DNA from: Erodium maritimum
Lineage: Eukaryota > Streptophyta > Magnoliopsida > Geraniales > Geraniaceae
Assembly (NCBI GenBank): GCA_963921825.1
Contig: OY997594.1
Location: 2,609,001-2,673,000 of the forward strand
Direction of reading: 5' to 3'
DNA length: 64,000 bases
Numbering within the stretch: the first letter of the stretch is position 1; the number at the start of each line of letters is the position of its first letter. Below the pieces are notes generated by a model. It saw nothing but the letters and a program-made list of their open reading frames with translations. It was not told the DNA's origin and searched no databases. The position numbers and the translations under genes are program-made. Of the stretch, positions 45,501 through 57,507 are shown in pieces.

Positions 45501-48500
45501 ATCATTTCAAGACATTCAGAACCAAATGAATAATACAGAGGGGTAATTGGAAAAAAAAGTATCTTCAGGTATATATTTTTTGCAACTTGTAGCCCTCTTC
45601 TTTGATAATTGCAAAAAGTTGTCTTTTTGTTGCAACTTGTATAAAAATGATGATATCATCCTTACAAAGTCAGATCTAAGAAGTAAAAAGTAAAAAAAAT
45701 ATCCAAATTTAGTATTTCTTAATTTTCTTCCTCTTTATACTGTACACAGAGCAAGAAATTTAATGGATACAATTTTTTTAAAACTATTATTTAAAAAAAT
45801 TAACTTCCAAGGGTAAAACCATCATTTTGGAACAAATTTATACAAAATGCAAGAAAAAGACAAGTTTAGGGGTCTTTATGCAATTATCAGAGAAGAGGGG
45901 TACAAGTTGCAAGAAACGAATACATCAGGGTACTTCTTTACAATTATCCCTGATACATACATACCCTGGTATAAGAAATGTTTCAGGAAATGTCTTAAAA
46001 CACATAGAGTTACCTCCAATTTATTCTCAGCAGCTGTTAGTTGTTCCAGCAATGTCCTTATCTGATCACTTTGTGATAAACATCTTGCCTGTAAAACAGA
46101 ACCAACATCTTATAACTTGGACTGGAGGGACATAAGATGCTTGACAAGAAGAAGAAAAATGCAACGACGTGAAAAGCAAACCTCTAGTTCAGTTGACTTC
46201 ACTGATAGCTTATCCAACTCACGACAGGATCTTCCACTGCATTCCTTATAAGTCTCCACTTCAGTTGATAAAGCTTGTACTTGCAATTGTTGGCGATCAC
46301 GATCATCCCTCACCGTTTGGAACTCTCCCCTAAGTGATGTGATTTCATTCACCAGATTATCCCTTTCCTTGACAGCTTCGTCTTGAGAAGCCTTCAGGAA
46401 GATGATAATATCATATGCATAAAGTAGAAAAAAAATGTCGCTTTCCATTCAGTTATCAGTAAAGGTGAGGTGTTATCACTTATCAGTAAGGGCGAAGCGT
46501 TATCAGTAAGACATTGTCACTTTTCGTTATTCATCAAAAACACCTGGAATTGGGTCATTTTGTCCCCAAAAAAACAATTGATAAATAAGGAAGGTGACAA
46601 TGTGCTCCTAATAAAACCATCACCTTTTCTATGTAAATCCGGGTGTTTTTGATTGATACCAAAGGTGACAGTGGGTTACTGATAAGTGATAACCCTTCAC
46701 CTTTAGGGGTGTTTTTATAGCGAAAGGTCAAAGTTGGTATCTAAAGAACGTTTTCCCTAAAGTTAATTAAGGACGAATGTCAAACCACAGTTTAAGTAAA
46801 CTAAACTGAACAGAATAAGAGATTCCTTCTTAGATGCCAAATTCTATTGACAATTGTCAGAAATGTCAAATGCTAATAGTAGAATAAGTGTTTAATGACC
46901 TATAGAGTTTGGTTACCAACTAAGTTTCTTCTCAGTTATTTGGTACATGATTAGATTCTAGGGATGATTGCAAATGTGGCTGATCACATGTCAACATACG
47001 AGAGGTCCAGTTACACTCCAACAAAGACAGGTGGAATCATTATGGTTTAGTTATTATATTATATAAACCAAAAGATAAAATAAAAAGAATGTCTAAGAAC
47101 TAGTAACTAATAAATATTCACTCTCTATCAAAAGCATTTCAGGGTTCTAAGTTACAAATGAAGAAAAGAAGTAAAGCAGGAGGTAATTCAAAAAACTACC
47201 TTGGTTGAAGCAAGTTGATCTTGCAACAAGTTATTGTGACCCCTTAATGTGCTGAGCTTCTCCACTATAGCAGCCTTCTCCTGTTCTCCACGCCTAATTG
47301 TCTCATTGGCATTAGTAAGGTCTGTGTGAAGCTTACCATTGTATTGCTGTAAGCTTCTATTGTACTCCTGAAGATTCTTGTACATGTCACCAAGAGAAGA
47401 CAACTACAGCAGCAATAATATATGAAAAAGGCTCAGTATCACGCCTTTTGCTCCAGCAATAACAGCGAAAGCATAGATTATTCAACATTTAATTAAATCA
47501 TAGGATAATTGCAAAAACTTGCGGTGAACTATGTGTGCTTTGCAAATACAATAGGTGAACTATTTATTTTTGCAAATGGCATCCCCAACTATTTTCCGCC
47601 TGCAAATCCACTAAATGGGATAACTTTTTTGCAAAAAGTCGAAAGTGACCATGCAAAAGTGTATACATCAAGGGTTCCAAATTGCAAAACATGTATACAT
47701 GAGGGTTACAAATTGTAAAACACGTATAATGTACAGGGAAAAACTGACATTTCCAAAAAATATTTGAAGTCATGTGACTAATTTCCGTTAAAGATAACGG
47801 ATATACATACGAAAAATAGTTGTGGATGCCGTTTGCAAAGGAAAAAAGTTCACCAACATTTGCAAAACGTGCATAGTTCACCGCACGTTTTTGCAATTAC
47901 CTCTATATTACATTACCTGTTGGCTAACACTTTGGAGCTCTCTTTGAGCTTTTGCAAGCTCTTCAGCAAGAGATACTTGTAACCTCTCAACCTCTAGCCT
48001 AGCCTCTTTTTCTCTAGCAAGCATATCCACGGCAGCCTAATTGTAATTACAAGTTAACACATTGCAATCTGGTAATGAAAATTCGAAAACCAATCTAGAA
48101 TTTCCACAACTCACCGACTTCTCCGCTTCTTCTTTCGCTACTCTATCTTGCAAAGGCGTGTAGTTCCTCCTCAGCTCTACAATAACAGCATTCAATTCCT
48201 CTTCCTTGTTTCTCAATATAACCTCTGAAACCAAACAAAACCAATTCACTTCAATACACATACAAATCACTTGAGATACACTATAAGACCATGGAAGCTA
48301 ACATACCTGTTTCTTCACATTTCAGCTCAGCCAAATCCAATGTATGCAGAAGCTTGTCATGTTCTAATAGATACTTTCCCTCGAGCTCTTGGAACCACTT
48401 AATGCATGCTCTGAGCCTTTTTATGTACTCAGACATGTTCTCACATTTCTCCTACAAAACCAAACACTATTCCTAATTCAAGCCACTGAAATTAAGTCTA

Positions 48501-48927
48501 ACTAGAGATTAAAGAACCCTTAGAGCATCTGTAGTGGGGCCGTTTCCCCGTCAAATAAGCGAAAAAGGAGAGAATCTATATATGAGACCTTGCGGGTTGG
48601 ACGTCCACTGTGAAGATTTGCATAATGGACTCATTTATGTATCAAATAGACCTGTAGAATCGACCCTCCACTACAAATGCTCTTACTCACTCTACTGCTA
48701 AGAACACGAACACAGAGCAACCCAGTTGAAAAGTACCAATTTCAATTCAATTCAATTCGTAAACTAACCTTGAGATTGAACTTGCTCTTCCCTTTCAATT
48801 TCTCATTCACCAAGGCCTCGACCTCCTCCCTAGTGAGCTCCATGGTTCCACCCTCAGATCCAGCAATGCTCGGACTCAACACTGAAAATACTTGCCCGGG
48901 CCTCCCGTTGCTCGCCGTGCCGACCAT
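42534..48927 (-). CDS. ATK3-like: kinesin-14, minus-end-directed motor, ATK3/KATC-like
   Basis: Sixteen exons join to 753 residues: 48769-48927, 48307-48451, 48115-48224, 47917-48036, 47200-47403, 46182-46391, 46014-46088, 45319-45465, 45057-45195, 44870-44979, 44240-44401, 43954-44153, 43787-43868, 43537-43641, 42969-43073, 42534-42722. After a short head come a coiled-coil stalk (~55-385), the neck [21 protein letters not shown], and a C-terminal motor with P-loop GQTGSGKT (480-487), SSRSH (605-609) and DLAGSE (635-640). It ends DSRLSIC. C-terminal motors of this subfamily work in spindle assembly and cortical microtubules. I chose the ATG at 48927 (AAAATGG context). Relatives have ~25 more basic residues before it, and an upstream in-frame stretch (GERWRTGELK) resembles that region without an ATG, so the true N-terminus may need another exon. 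Eight introns hold or border repeats. Confidence 0.93.
42806..42945. mobile_element. partial MITE-C in the last intron of the kinesin gene
   Basis: Contains AATAGGTGACAGTGTGTTACTGATA, the right-hand block of the family, as a fragment. Confidence 0.45.
43116..43492. mobile_element. MITE-D copy in a kinesin intron
   Basis: Left end AGGGATAATTGCAAAACCTT, right end AAGTTTTTGCAACTATTCCT. Long inverted arms contain GTCATGTGAC and AATTATTTTCC-type blocks shared with 47501-47908. Confidence 0.7.
44477..44831. mobile_element. MITE-A copy in a kinesin intron
   Basis: Ends GGGATAATTGCC / GCAACTATCCC with a 9-bp duplication TAAATGCAA / TAAATGAAA, one mismatch (44468-44476, 44832-44840). Confidence 0.85.
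45224..45271. mobile_element. solo left end of MITE-A in a kinesin intron
   Basis: Only the first ~48 bp (GGGATAATTGCAAAAAAGTA onward) are present in the small intron 45196-45318. Confidence 0.75.
45541..45950. mobile_element. MITE-A copy in a kinesin intron
   Basis: Left end GGGTAATTGGAAAAAAAAGT, right end TTTACAATTATCCC. A full-length copy. Confidence 0.8.
46455..46763. mobile_element. MITE-C copy in a kinesin intron
   Basis: CAGTAAGACATTGTCAC, CCGGGTGTTTTTGATT and right end AAGAACGTTTTCCC blocks. A repeated TATCAGTAA(A/G)G at 46455-46500 suggests a small internal duplication. Confidence 0.65.
47501..47908. mobile_element. MITE-D copy in a kinesin intron
   Basis: Left end GGATAATTGCAAAAACTTGC, right end TTTTTGCAATTACCTC; arms pair over more than 100 bp. 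Confidence 0.75.
48522..48684. mobile_element. MITE-I copy in kinesin intron 1
   Basis: Ends AGAGCATCTGTAGTGG and inverted CCACTACAAATGCTCTT. Contains GGACGTCCACTGTGAAGA, shared with 59690-59996. Confidence 0.75.
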
Positions 48928-49609
48928 TTTCAGTTCACCGGTCCTCCACCGCTCCCCTACCGGCGAATCATCACCAGCACAATCGTTCAAATAAAAACGA
49001 AACCCACAAAATCAAAACTCACCCAATACAGATCACCAGAAAAGGGCTGATCTTCAATCGAGAAATCAATAGAATTTCCAAAACCCAAATCTCCGAGAGT
49101 GCATTGCAGGTCTCCAGAAGACCCAGAAACGAAAACCCAGAAGAAAAAAAACACTACCGGACTAAGATTGAGACCCAAATCGGAGGTGAAGGCGTGAAGG
49201 AGCGTGATTCAGAAACAGGAGCTTACTGTTGCAGAGCTTGTGAGCTCGACTTGGTCTGGTTTTGGGAGCAATTTGGGGAGGAGGAGGAGGGAATCAAGTA
49301 CAGGGAGGTACGATTCAGTGTGGGTCCGTTGATTGTATTCGAAGCGACCGATTCATGCGAGCCGTTGCTTTCCCGAGCAGCAAGGACGGAGATCGGTTGA
49401 TTAGAGAGAAAAAAAAAATGTATTCTTTTTTTACAATTGAATTGAAAATTAGCATATGATTATGAGTGTAAGAACAAAATGTTTAAATAACATATAGTTG
49501 TTAGTAACATATAATTGAATTGAAACTAGTCGTTGGAGTTCTAATTCCCAAATTGTCCTTGTATATATTATTTTATTTATTTATTTAATAATATAATTCC
49601 ATGGATCAG
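48928..49609 (-). promoter_or_regulatory. kinesin leader and promoter region
   Basis: 48970-49400 on the minus strand is C/T-rich like a plant leader and has a short upstream frame ATG ATT CGC CGG TAG about 45 bp before the chosen start. No clear TATA box is assigned. Confidence 0.4.
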
Positions 49610-49999
49610 ACGAGGGTTGGGAAGTAGCCGCGCCACGAAAGATGAAAGGATCTTGGGCTCAAGGCACCTGCACCAGAAGGAGTCCCTGAGACGAGCCGTC
49701 ACTCCCAGTCAAACTTTCAAGTTTAAGTCGGTAGCTTATTTGACAAAACGAATCCTTGGAGAGTAGAGACCAACCAGCGTTTAGGCCCTATTTTGAGCGG
49801 TTTTTGACAGTTTCCACCTTTTGAATTTTGTTTTTGTTTAAATTCATGTCTTATTATACTTTTTGCTTTAGTTTTGATAGCTATAACCTTTTTTACCGGT
49901 TTGTTGTCAAGAATTATTGACTATTATTCCGTTACGATTACTAGTCAGCATAATGACTATGTTTTATTATTAATGAAATTACCTCTTATTCTAAAAAAA
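49610..49999 (+). mobile_element. LINE 3' tail
   Basis: Shares CGTTTAGGCCCTA, GGTAGCTTATTTGACAAAA and the end TTATTCTAAAAAAAA with 18170-18560. It is a tail with no coding part. Confidence 0.55.
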
Positions 50000-52010
50000 A
50001 TGTCTTTACCTTTCGATTTTGACTAGTTGAGATGTGGGAAGAAAGGTGAATTTTTTAGGGGTAGGTGAAATGAAAATAAATGCTACATGTGTACGTAAAA
50101 AGTTCATTTTATATTTGGATAGTTCATCCTCTCAATTATTTTCATTCATGTATTTGGAAAATGAATGTATATTTACAAAACTAAATTCTACAATCTTTTG
50201 ATTCATGTATAATTAGATGTTATGGAGGGAAAAGAATGGGTGAATGGATAAAAAAAAATTGTTGCACTGGTTGACGTTTAATACGATATTTATAGCTCCT
50301 ATTAGTCTTCGATGAATTCAATTTTATCCAATAAAATATGGTATGTGATGTAACTACTTGTCATGTGTCGCGTGGGAGTCTACCCTGTATGGGGTGAGCT
50401 GTATTATGAGAGGTTGGGCAAAACGGTCGAATTCATATAGACGAATCGCCTCACATAATGAAAATGCTATGGTGATGTAATATCTCTTTTTTTGAACCAT
50501 AATTGATATCTGTTAATAATGTTTATTATTATACTTCACCGATACACATTCGAAGTTATTATTATTATTATTATTATTATTGATCACTTCACTTGATTAA
50601 GGTTGTTAAGGCCGATATTTAAGGGTATAAAACCATGTGGAAAGACAGGTGCAATGACTAAATCCAGCATTGAAAATATAAATGTTCGTGAGAAAAAAAA
50701 AAGTAATCCATAAATCAGATAAAAAAATTCATTTTATGAGATAAAATAATTAAACCCAATTATGGGGACAAGTGGACTCTTGTCGAGGCCATATAAATCC
50801 ACGGCACAACTAAGAAGATTCCTAATTAAGTTTGGTTGATCAATGATTATAAACTAATAATGAATAGTAGGTACAATTGGGATTTAAACACGTGTCAAAT
50901 CATTCTTAGCATGGGATTATTTGATAATGATTTTGCCGGCCAAATATGGCTAGATCTTATTTCTTCAACTGAAACAATAATGGGTAAGCAATTTGAAACT
51001 AAGTCGTTCAATGATTTGAGACGATACATTCGTCCTCAAAGTTAGTCGAATGAGCATTTGGTCACAAATTTATACAAACCTCATTGATGTCAATTACATC
51101 TACTAATCTTCCATCACCACAAATTGATCCATCGGGAGAAAGGAGTCGTTGAAAACCAACAGTATTTTCCCCCGTCTATGTAAAAGAACTCCTCCCCTAT
51201 TCAGGTTTACATCAATTTTTATAACGCTCATCGACCCTACCCAATAGTCAATTACATGTCTAGAGGCTCTTCCTCTTAGGGACTTCCTCATTTGGATCGG
51301 GACCTGATCAACATCCCGTCAATCCTATTCCACCCGACCTGGGGGATGGAGTGAGGGATGCATGACCCGCAGTATTTAGCCTAGTTCGGTACTTCTCGAA
51401 CTTAGATCATATCCGATCTCCAGCCTCTTCCTTTCTCTTCAACAACTTGACAGTCTCTTCTCTTCCACTTCAAAATCTCCTTTGGAAAAGTATTCCTTTT
51501 GAAAATGCAAGTGATATCAAAACTCATCCCATCAATTCATTGAAAAGTCAATAATACCCTTATCATATCTAGTTCTATAGCAAATGTTTTATAGTAATCA
51601 AAATAATATTTCTATCAAATTTAACAAAAAAATCAATGTTAAGTTTTGCAACTCCAATGTGATTACCATCATATTTTCTTATTTAAAATCCAGTGTTTGA
51701 AAAATCCCAACTAAACCCGGTCTAGGCCCCATTTCCTTATCAACCGACCCAATTAATCCACATTTAATCTCTTACTAATCCCCAAAAAGACTAATCATCT
51801 AATTAGGGTCTAGTGATTTTTAGAACCTTGTTTAAATCATAACCATAAACATTTAAATGTCACAAATTCTAGAATAAAAATGAAATTATGAAGATGAACC
51901 ATATATTCACATCACCACTGAAACCACCTAAACCAGCACGACCTAATTGCACAATAACATGAAATCAGAAGTAACCACAGCAATGTGTCATCTAAACCAA
52001 AACCCTAATC
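50000..52010. other. intergenic with an (ATT)n microsatellite
   Basis: A run of about eight ATT units lies at 50557-50581. Otherwise AT-rich with only short frames of no recognised family. Confidence 0.5.
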
Positions 52011-52602
52011 CTAATCTTCATCAGCTCCGGCGGACTTCGAAGCTCCGGCCTTCTTCGGCAAGAGCAGATTGTGGATGTTCGGCATCACACCACCGTTCGC
52101 AATCGTCACGTCGCCGAGAAGCTTGCTCAGCTCCTCGTCGTTCCTCACCGCGAGCTGGATGTGCCTCGGCACGATCCGAGTCTTCTTATTGTCCCTCGCC
52201 GCGTTACCGGCCAACTCCAGAACCTGGCACAAACCCAAAAACCCCCAATTCAGAAAAATTCAAAACCCTAAATTCCCAAGGAGTTCGAAATCGAAGATAC
52301 CCAAAAAACCCCCAATTCAGAAAAATCCAAAACCCTGAATTCCCAAGGAGTTCGAATTCGAAGATTTGAGAGATCAGAGAGAAGGAGATGAGGATTGAGA
52401 TCGGAGATGTTACCTCGGCGGCGAGGTATTCGAGGACGGCGGCGAGGTAGACGGGGGCTCCGGCGCCGACTCGTTCGGCGTACTTGCCGGCCTTGAGGAA
52501 ACGGGCGATACGGCCGACGGGGAACTGGAGGCCGGCCTTGCTGCTCCGGGAAGTGGCCTTCTTGGAGGCGCCTGATCCTAGGGTTTTGCCACGTCCCGCC
52601 AT
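52011..52602 (-). CDS. H2A: histone H2A (canonical plant type)
   Basis: Two exons (52414-52602, 52011-52223) join to 133 residues. The core is fully conserved: [41 protein letters not shown], then [58 protein letters not shown]. The tail is short and ends SAGADED. It lacks the SQEF motif of H2A.X, the SPKK repeats of H2A.W and the H2A.Z signature, so it is replication-type H2A. The position of the single intron (after LAAE) matches plant H2A genes. The intron holds a 67-bp tandem duplication. Closest in place and sequence to Arabidopsis HTA1/RAT5. Confidence 0.97.
52233..52366. repeat. tandem duplication (~67 bp x 2) in the H2A intron
   Basis: Both units contain CCCCCAATTCAGAAAAAT, AAAACCCT(A/G)AATTCCCAAG and GAGTTCGAA(A/T)TCGAAGAT. 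Few differences, so a recent duplication. Confidence 0.9.
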
Positions 52603-52686
52603 TGATGAGGGTGCTGAAGGAGGATAGAGAGCGAAATGGTGGATCGGAGAGACGACCGGAGATGAGGAATTGGAGCTTTGATTCGG

Positions 52687-52694
52687 TTTTTATA
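52687..52694 (-). promoter_or_regulatory. TATA box of the H2A gene
   Basis: TATAAAAA on the minus strand, about 85-90 bp before the ATG. A reverse CCAAT (ATTGG) lies about 30 bp further upstream. Confidence 0.65.
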
Positions 52695-52989
52695 CTGGGG
52701 AGTGATTTTCGGGAGAGCCAATAGGAAGAGAGTACACGGATTGATACTGATGGCCGTTGGATCTGGATTATCTGGACGGTGGAGATTGGTCTGCTTTTTG
52801 TTTTCGCTCGTTTTTTTTGGTGTTGCGCGGGCTTTTTGATTGGGAAAACGTTGTAGTCGTCTATTTCGAAAGGGTCGGGCTGGGCTATTTGGGCTTGACT
52901 TGGGCCGTAGCCCAACTCTTTAGAAAAATATCAAAAGGCTTCAGAGGGCCCAACTACAAAGGCCTATCATTTTTCTTTTGTAGTATGCT

Positions 52990-53330
52990 GAAAAAAGTTA
53001 AAAATAAATCGATGAGAAAAATAATTGTATTAAAATTTGTCAATGTTAGAGGTGTAATTTTCTGCTCTGAATGTGGTTATTCTCAGCAAACTGGCTACCG
53101 TCCCCTTCTTTTCGGTGGGAAGCGTCATCCAAGACATTCAACTAATGCTCTTTCAAATCGAGGATTTAAAACTCGTGTTCGTAAAAAGATTAGCGAATAA
53201 AGCCGCTCATTGGTTTGTCAGATCAGCTTCTGTTATGCCTGTTCTTACGTGGTCGGGAGACCAACTCCCGACCGCCTTAACCAATATTCTCTTGAACATT
53301 AATAAAGATCTCCGGTTCATGCTAAAAAAA
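52990..53330 (+). mobile_element. LINE fragment, RNase H end
   Basis: The plus strand encodes GSVIQDIQLMLFQIEDLKLV then FVKRLANKAAHWFVRSA and LPTALTNILLNIN, the end of the RNase H (RVT_3) domain found in plant LINE ORF2, followed by an A-run (CTAAAAAAAGG). A 3' fragment only. Confidence 0.7.
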
Positions 53331-54953
53331 GGTGTAATTTTTTTTATCAGCTCATAAATTCATCAGAAAAGAAATGTTTATCATGGAGGAAAGCATCTCA
53401 AGGTCAAAAAATTGGAAACAACGATTTCAGAGGAGTTTCCGACAATGGAGCTTAACGGAATAGCTTTTAAAACCAATAAGAGTAGTCCCCCAAAAAACAA
53501 AAACAAAACAAACAAACCAAAAAGACACAAAAAAAACAATTGTGAATCTTTGCAACCCCCGAGAAAGTTCCCTTCGAAGCTTCAAGAACCGATTGATTCC
53601 ACATATCCGTCGATAAAGAGGCACTTTGAATAGCCTTTTTCCAACTCATGGACCTCGTTGTAGGCTTAGTAAAGGTCACAATACCATCAGAATTGTGCTT
53701 CTTAGTGACCCGACCCCAAGCATTCGATGACTGAATTAGGGCATCTTTTCAAATACTATTCTGATCCCCAACAACCGATGTCGAGTCTTTCAAAACACCG
53801 ATGCCGACAACCGGACTACAAACCGTAACAAATGAATTATCCCAAAATTCTTTTGTACAATCATCTCAACATATCATTGACGTCATTAAAATTAATTACA
53901 ATCCATTGTAGAGATATCAGTGACCTGGATCTACACGAAATTTCAAGCCAGAAAATGCAGATTTCTATACTAAGATGGGTCTCTCCTATACTTGAAAATG
54001 ACCTAATTTGATTTGTTTTTATACACAGCAATTGAGGTATTGGAATTGAAATTTACAACATATAAATAATCAAAAAAACACATGCATTTTAATCTATATA
54101 AAATATCCAAAATAGCAACAAAAACACATGTTTGTATAGTGTCCACAACCACAAAGTTTCCAGGTAACTTCTAAAATTTGAAATGTGGACATAAGAAATA
54201 CAAAACTGGATTTGAATTGAAAGAGAGGAGAATTTATTATTGAAACAGTGACAATGAACAAAGAGACAAGCCAGAGCAGAGTGAATGAGTTTATCTAGAA
54301 AATGGTGCCAACAATTTCAGAACCTGAAGCCCATCATGTGCTTGCATTTATTCACATTCAACTTACACCTCACTCATGTTTATATAATTACCCAATTAAT
54401 GTTTGTTAGGTGGTATGGTTATCAATGTTTAAAGGGTTAAATACAAAAAGATGCCCTGAAATATTGGTCACATACATTTAATTATGGTGAGGTATTGATC
54501 ATGTATAGGATAAATTTAGACGAAATTTTCGACACTTTTTAATTCATAGAGGTGTGTCAATGATATTTGACAAATTCATAAGGTATGTAAATGATATGTG
54601 ACCAATTCATGAAAATAAGTAAAATGACATGTGACCAAAACTTAGGGTACCTGATTTACGACTTCTAAACTTTGAGTTGTTTATTGTTCGTAATCAATAC
54701 TCTACCATAGATTTTTACATTAATGCTTCTGAATGCGCATGGTCCAGTTAATCCAGTGAATAGAGAGTTTTTGGTAACAAATTGATTATTTTGAATGTTT
54801 AATTTATATTCACCTACATTGAAATCGAGTATTGGTTAATATTTTTATTAACAAAATCGCTTGGCCAATACTTAAAATAATGCATTTGTCATTTTGAAAC
54901 GTTGGGTAGTGTAGTGTTCGTGACCAATACTAAAGTTCTGATATTTAACCCTA
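53331..54953. other. intergenic with an inverted-repeat element near 54432-54725
   Basis: 54432-54725 resembles the outer element at 41917-42345 (TATTGATCATG, TTAGGGTACCTGATTTACGACTTCTAA-type blocks). The remainder has no gene that I can support. Confidence 0.4.
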
Positions 54954-55257
54954 AGGTTAATTACCTTTTGTACTCATTTTAAATTGGTGACATACCTTTT
55001 GTACCTCTGCGTTTTGTAACGTTCAATAACAATCCATCCTTTTTGGTAACTGTCATTTGGTTACCTTGATGAATTGGTCACAAATCATTTAATACTCTTT
55101 ATGTATTGATAACATAATATTCAATACCTCTTATGAATTAGTCACATATCATTAAAATGACGTAAACTTGACCAAAATTTTGTTCAAAACATTATCAATA
55201 CACCATAATACTAAAAGAGTGTTACCAATACATAAGGGACACTAAAGACAATTAATC
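54954..55257. mobile_element. MITE-B copy with perfect 9-bp duplication
   Basis: Left end AGGTTAATTACCTTTTGTAC, right end AAGACAATTAATC. TTAACCCTA flanks it on both sides (54945-54953, 55258-55266). Confidence 0.85.
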
Positions 55258-55356
55258 TTAACCCTAGAATCTAACAATATGATTCAATTTAAATTAAAGC
55301 TAATGTAGTATGGACCACACTCAATTGTAGTTTTAAGTTTTGGTTGCTTTAATTAA

Positions 55357-55737
55357 GGGTAAACTACATATACATACCCCAAACTTGTCACGATTAACTG
55401 ATACCTACCCTCATGTTATTTTTGTAACCGATACATACTCAAATGTTCCAAAAATTAATGCAAAGCCCCTGCAGACAAGTAAAATGACGAAAATGCCCTG
55501 AAGTGGGTTTTTAAATAAAACTGAAGTGATTTAATAAGTACATATATATACCTAACAAAAATGATTTTTTTTTAAGTAATTACTGAAACGCAGTTGAGGG
55601 CATTTTCGTCATTTTACCTATCTGCAGGGGCTTTGCGTTAATTTTCGGAACATTTGAATATGTATCGGTCACAAAAAACATGTGAGTATGTATCAGTTAA
55701 TCGTGACAAGTTTGAGATAGTTATTTGTAGTTTACCC
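55357..55737. mobile_element. MITE-G copy with perfect 9-bp duplication
   Basis: Ends GGGTAAACTACA / GTAGTTTACCC; arms pair for ~140 bp (CTGCAGGGGCTTTGCGTTAAT against CCCCTGCAGACA). TTTAATTAA flanks it at 55348-55356 and 55738-55746. Confidence 0.9.
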
Positions 55738-55746
55738 TTTAATTAA

Positions 55747-56348
55747 TGTTGCCACCATCCATGAATGTCTCTCCGATGCATGACATCATTTGGAGACTGT
55801 CTCGTACGTTGACATTTTCAATTCACAAACATGGTTAGTGTTTAATGGTCAAAGCTGGTACCAACTGAATTAATAGTGTCAATCTTAAAATCTGATTTCC
55901 AATTAATTGTAATTAATTTGTAACTAAATCATTGACTTCCTTTTTCTAATCGATCCTTATTTGAGTACCCTAGTCAATCTTAATTATTTCCATAACATTT
56001 CTGTTTAAGGACGGCTCTTGAAAACCTTTTTCTTCTAATTTGACTTAAATCAATCCCATAATTTATTTCTACATTTCAGAATGATTGTAAAAAAGAGAAA
56101 ATTTCACCTAACTATCTATAATTATTACGTAGTTATACCGATTTTTTTTTTATTCGTCTGGAAGAAACCCTATCCTTCCAAAATTTTCACTTTTTATTAG
56201 TTTTTGAACAGAAAAGAGATTACATGCCATGCACATGACCACATTTTTTCATAAATGACATAATTCCCGATGTTGTTTTCCCCTTATTTTCTCTCTTTCA
56301 TCTATCCCTTATGTTATTTTTGAGAAATTTTCCCCATATAATAATGTT
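55747..56348. other. intergenic, nothing recognised
   Basis: AT-rich, with no gene or repeat that I can support. Confidence 0.4.
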
Positions 56349-56652
56349 GGGTTAATTACCTTTTGTACCCATTTGAATTGGTAACTCACCTTTAGTACCC
56401 CAAAGTTTTATAACGTTCAATAAGAGTATTTACGTTTTGGTAACACAACTCTAATACCTCTTTTGAATTTGTCACAAATTATTTAATACCCCTTAAGTAT
56501 TGGTAACAGAACAAATACATGCCTTAAGAATTGGTCACAAATCATCAAAATGGCGTACACTTTACGAAAATTTTATTCAGTGCGTTACCAGTAGATAAGG
56601 GGTACTAAAAGTGTGTTACCAATAGATAAGGGGTACAAAAGGTAATTAACCC
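56349..56652. mobile_element. MITE-B copy
   Basis: Ends GGGTTAATTACCTTTTGTAC / AAAGGTAATTAACCC with TATAACGTTCAATAA inside. Confidence 0.8.
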
Positions 56653-57507
56653 TGCAATGTATATAAGTCAATTCGTCAATTGTATGTTCGAGTCTAATGT
56701 CTGATTTTCCTATGAAAAATCGTCACATGACATATAACAATTTATAACCGGTTCCTACTTTTTGTTTAACTAGGCTAGGATTGAACCGAATCGGTTTAAT
56801 CCTAGGTATTTTGTTTAGGATTAGAAATATAATCACTTTTACTGATTGAAAATTAGGTTGTTGGGTTTTATGTTTTAACCATGCAATTAAGTGCTTTGAA
56901 AACTTGTATTGAAATGAGATATGGCTCGTGAATAAGGCTCCATCAAATCAATAAGACAAAGAGCAATTCAAACTTCACTGTCTCTCTTGTCTTACTGAGT
57001 TCATTCACAGCTCATCTCCTTCTTCATTAATTACTAATATAAATATAAAAATAGATGTTTTTTTTTTGTTTCTACCTTCTTGTTCTTAAGGTTGGTTCTC
57101 ATGTCCTCCCACAGTTGCACAGATTCTCCAATTCCTGAGTTTTTCACTACCAATTTTGAAATTTTGCACCTTTCTTTTTTGTATTAAATTGGGTTCTAAA
57201 TCTGATATTGGTTTCTGGGGTTTGAGCCCACACTGTCTTCTTTCATTTTCATGGGTTCCCATTTTAGAAAAAGAGCTGCCATAAATGCTTCATGCCATGA
57301 TGGTTGGAAGGCACACAAATATGGACTGATACCCAACTGAAAATTTCAAATCTTTTTGTGGGTTTTCTCTCAAGTTTTGATTTTGAGGCCTTGGGTCAGT
57401 CTGGGTTTTGATTACACAGTGAAAGGGTCAGAGAAAGTTTGAAACTTTCTAGATGGGTATTGGAAGGTTGTGAAGCTCTGTGGTCTCTGAGCATTGGAGG
57501 CTAAGCT
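56653..57507 (+). promoter_or_regulatory. upstream region of the zinc-finger gene
   Basis: 57060-57500 is T-rich and then GC-richer towards the gene, like a long leader. No TATA box is assigned with confidence. Confidence 0.35.

Noticed and set aside
52268-52915. 215-codon frame overlapping the H2A gene
   Set aside because: It is an out-of-frame shadow of the GC-rich H2A exon and leader. The histone reading is certain.
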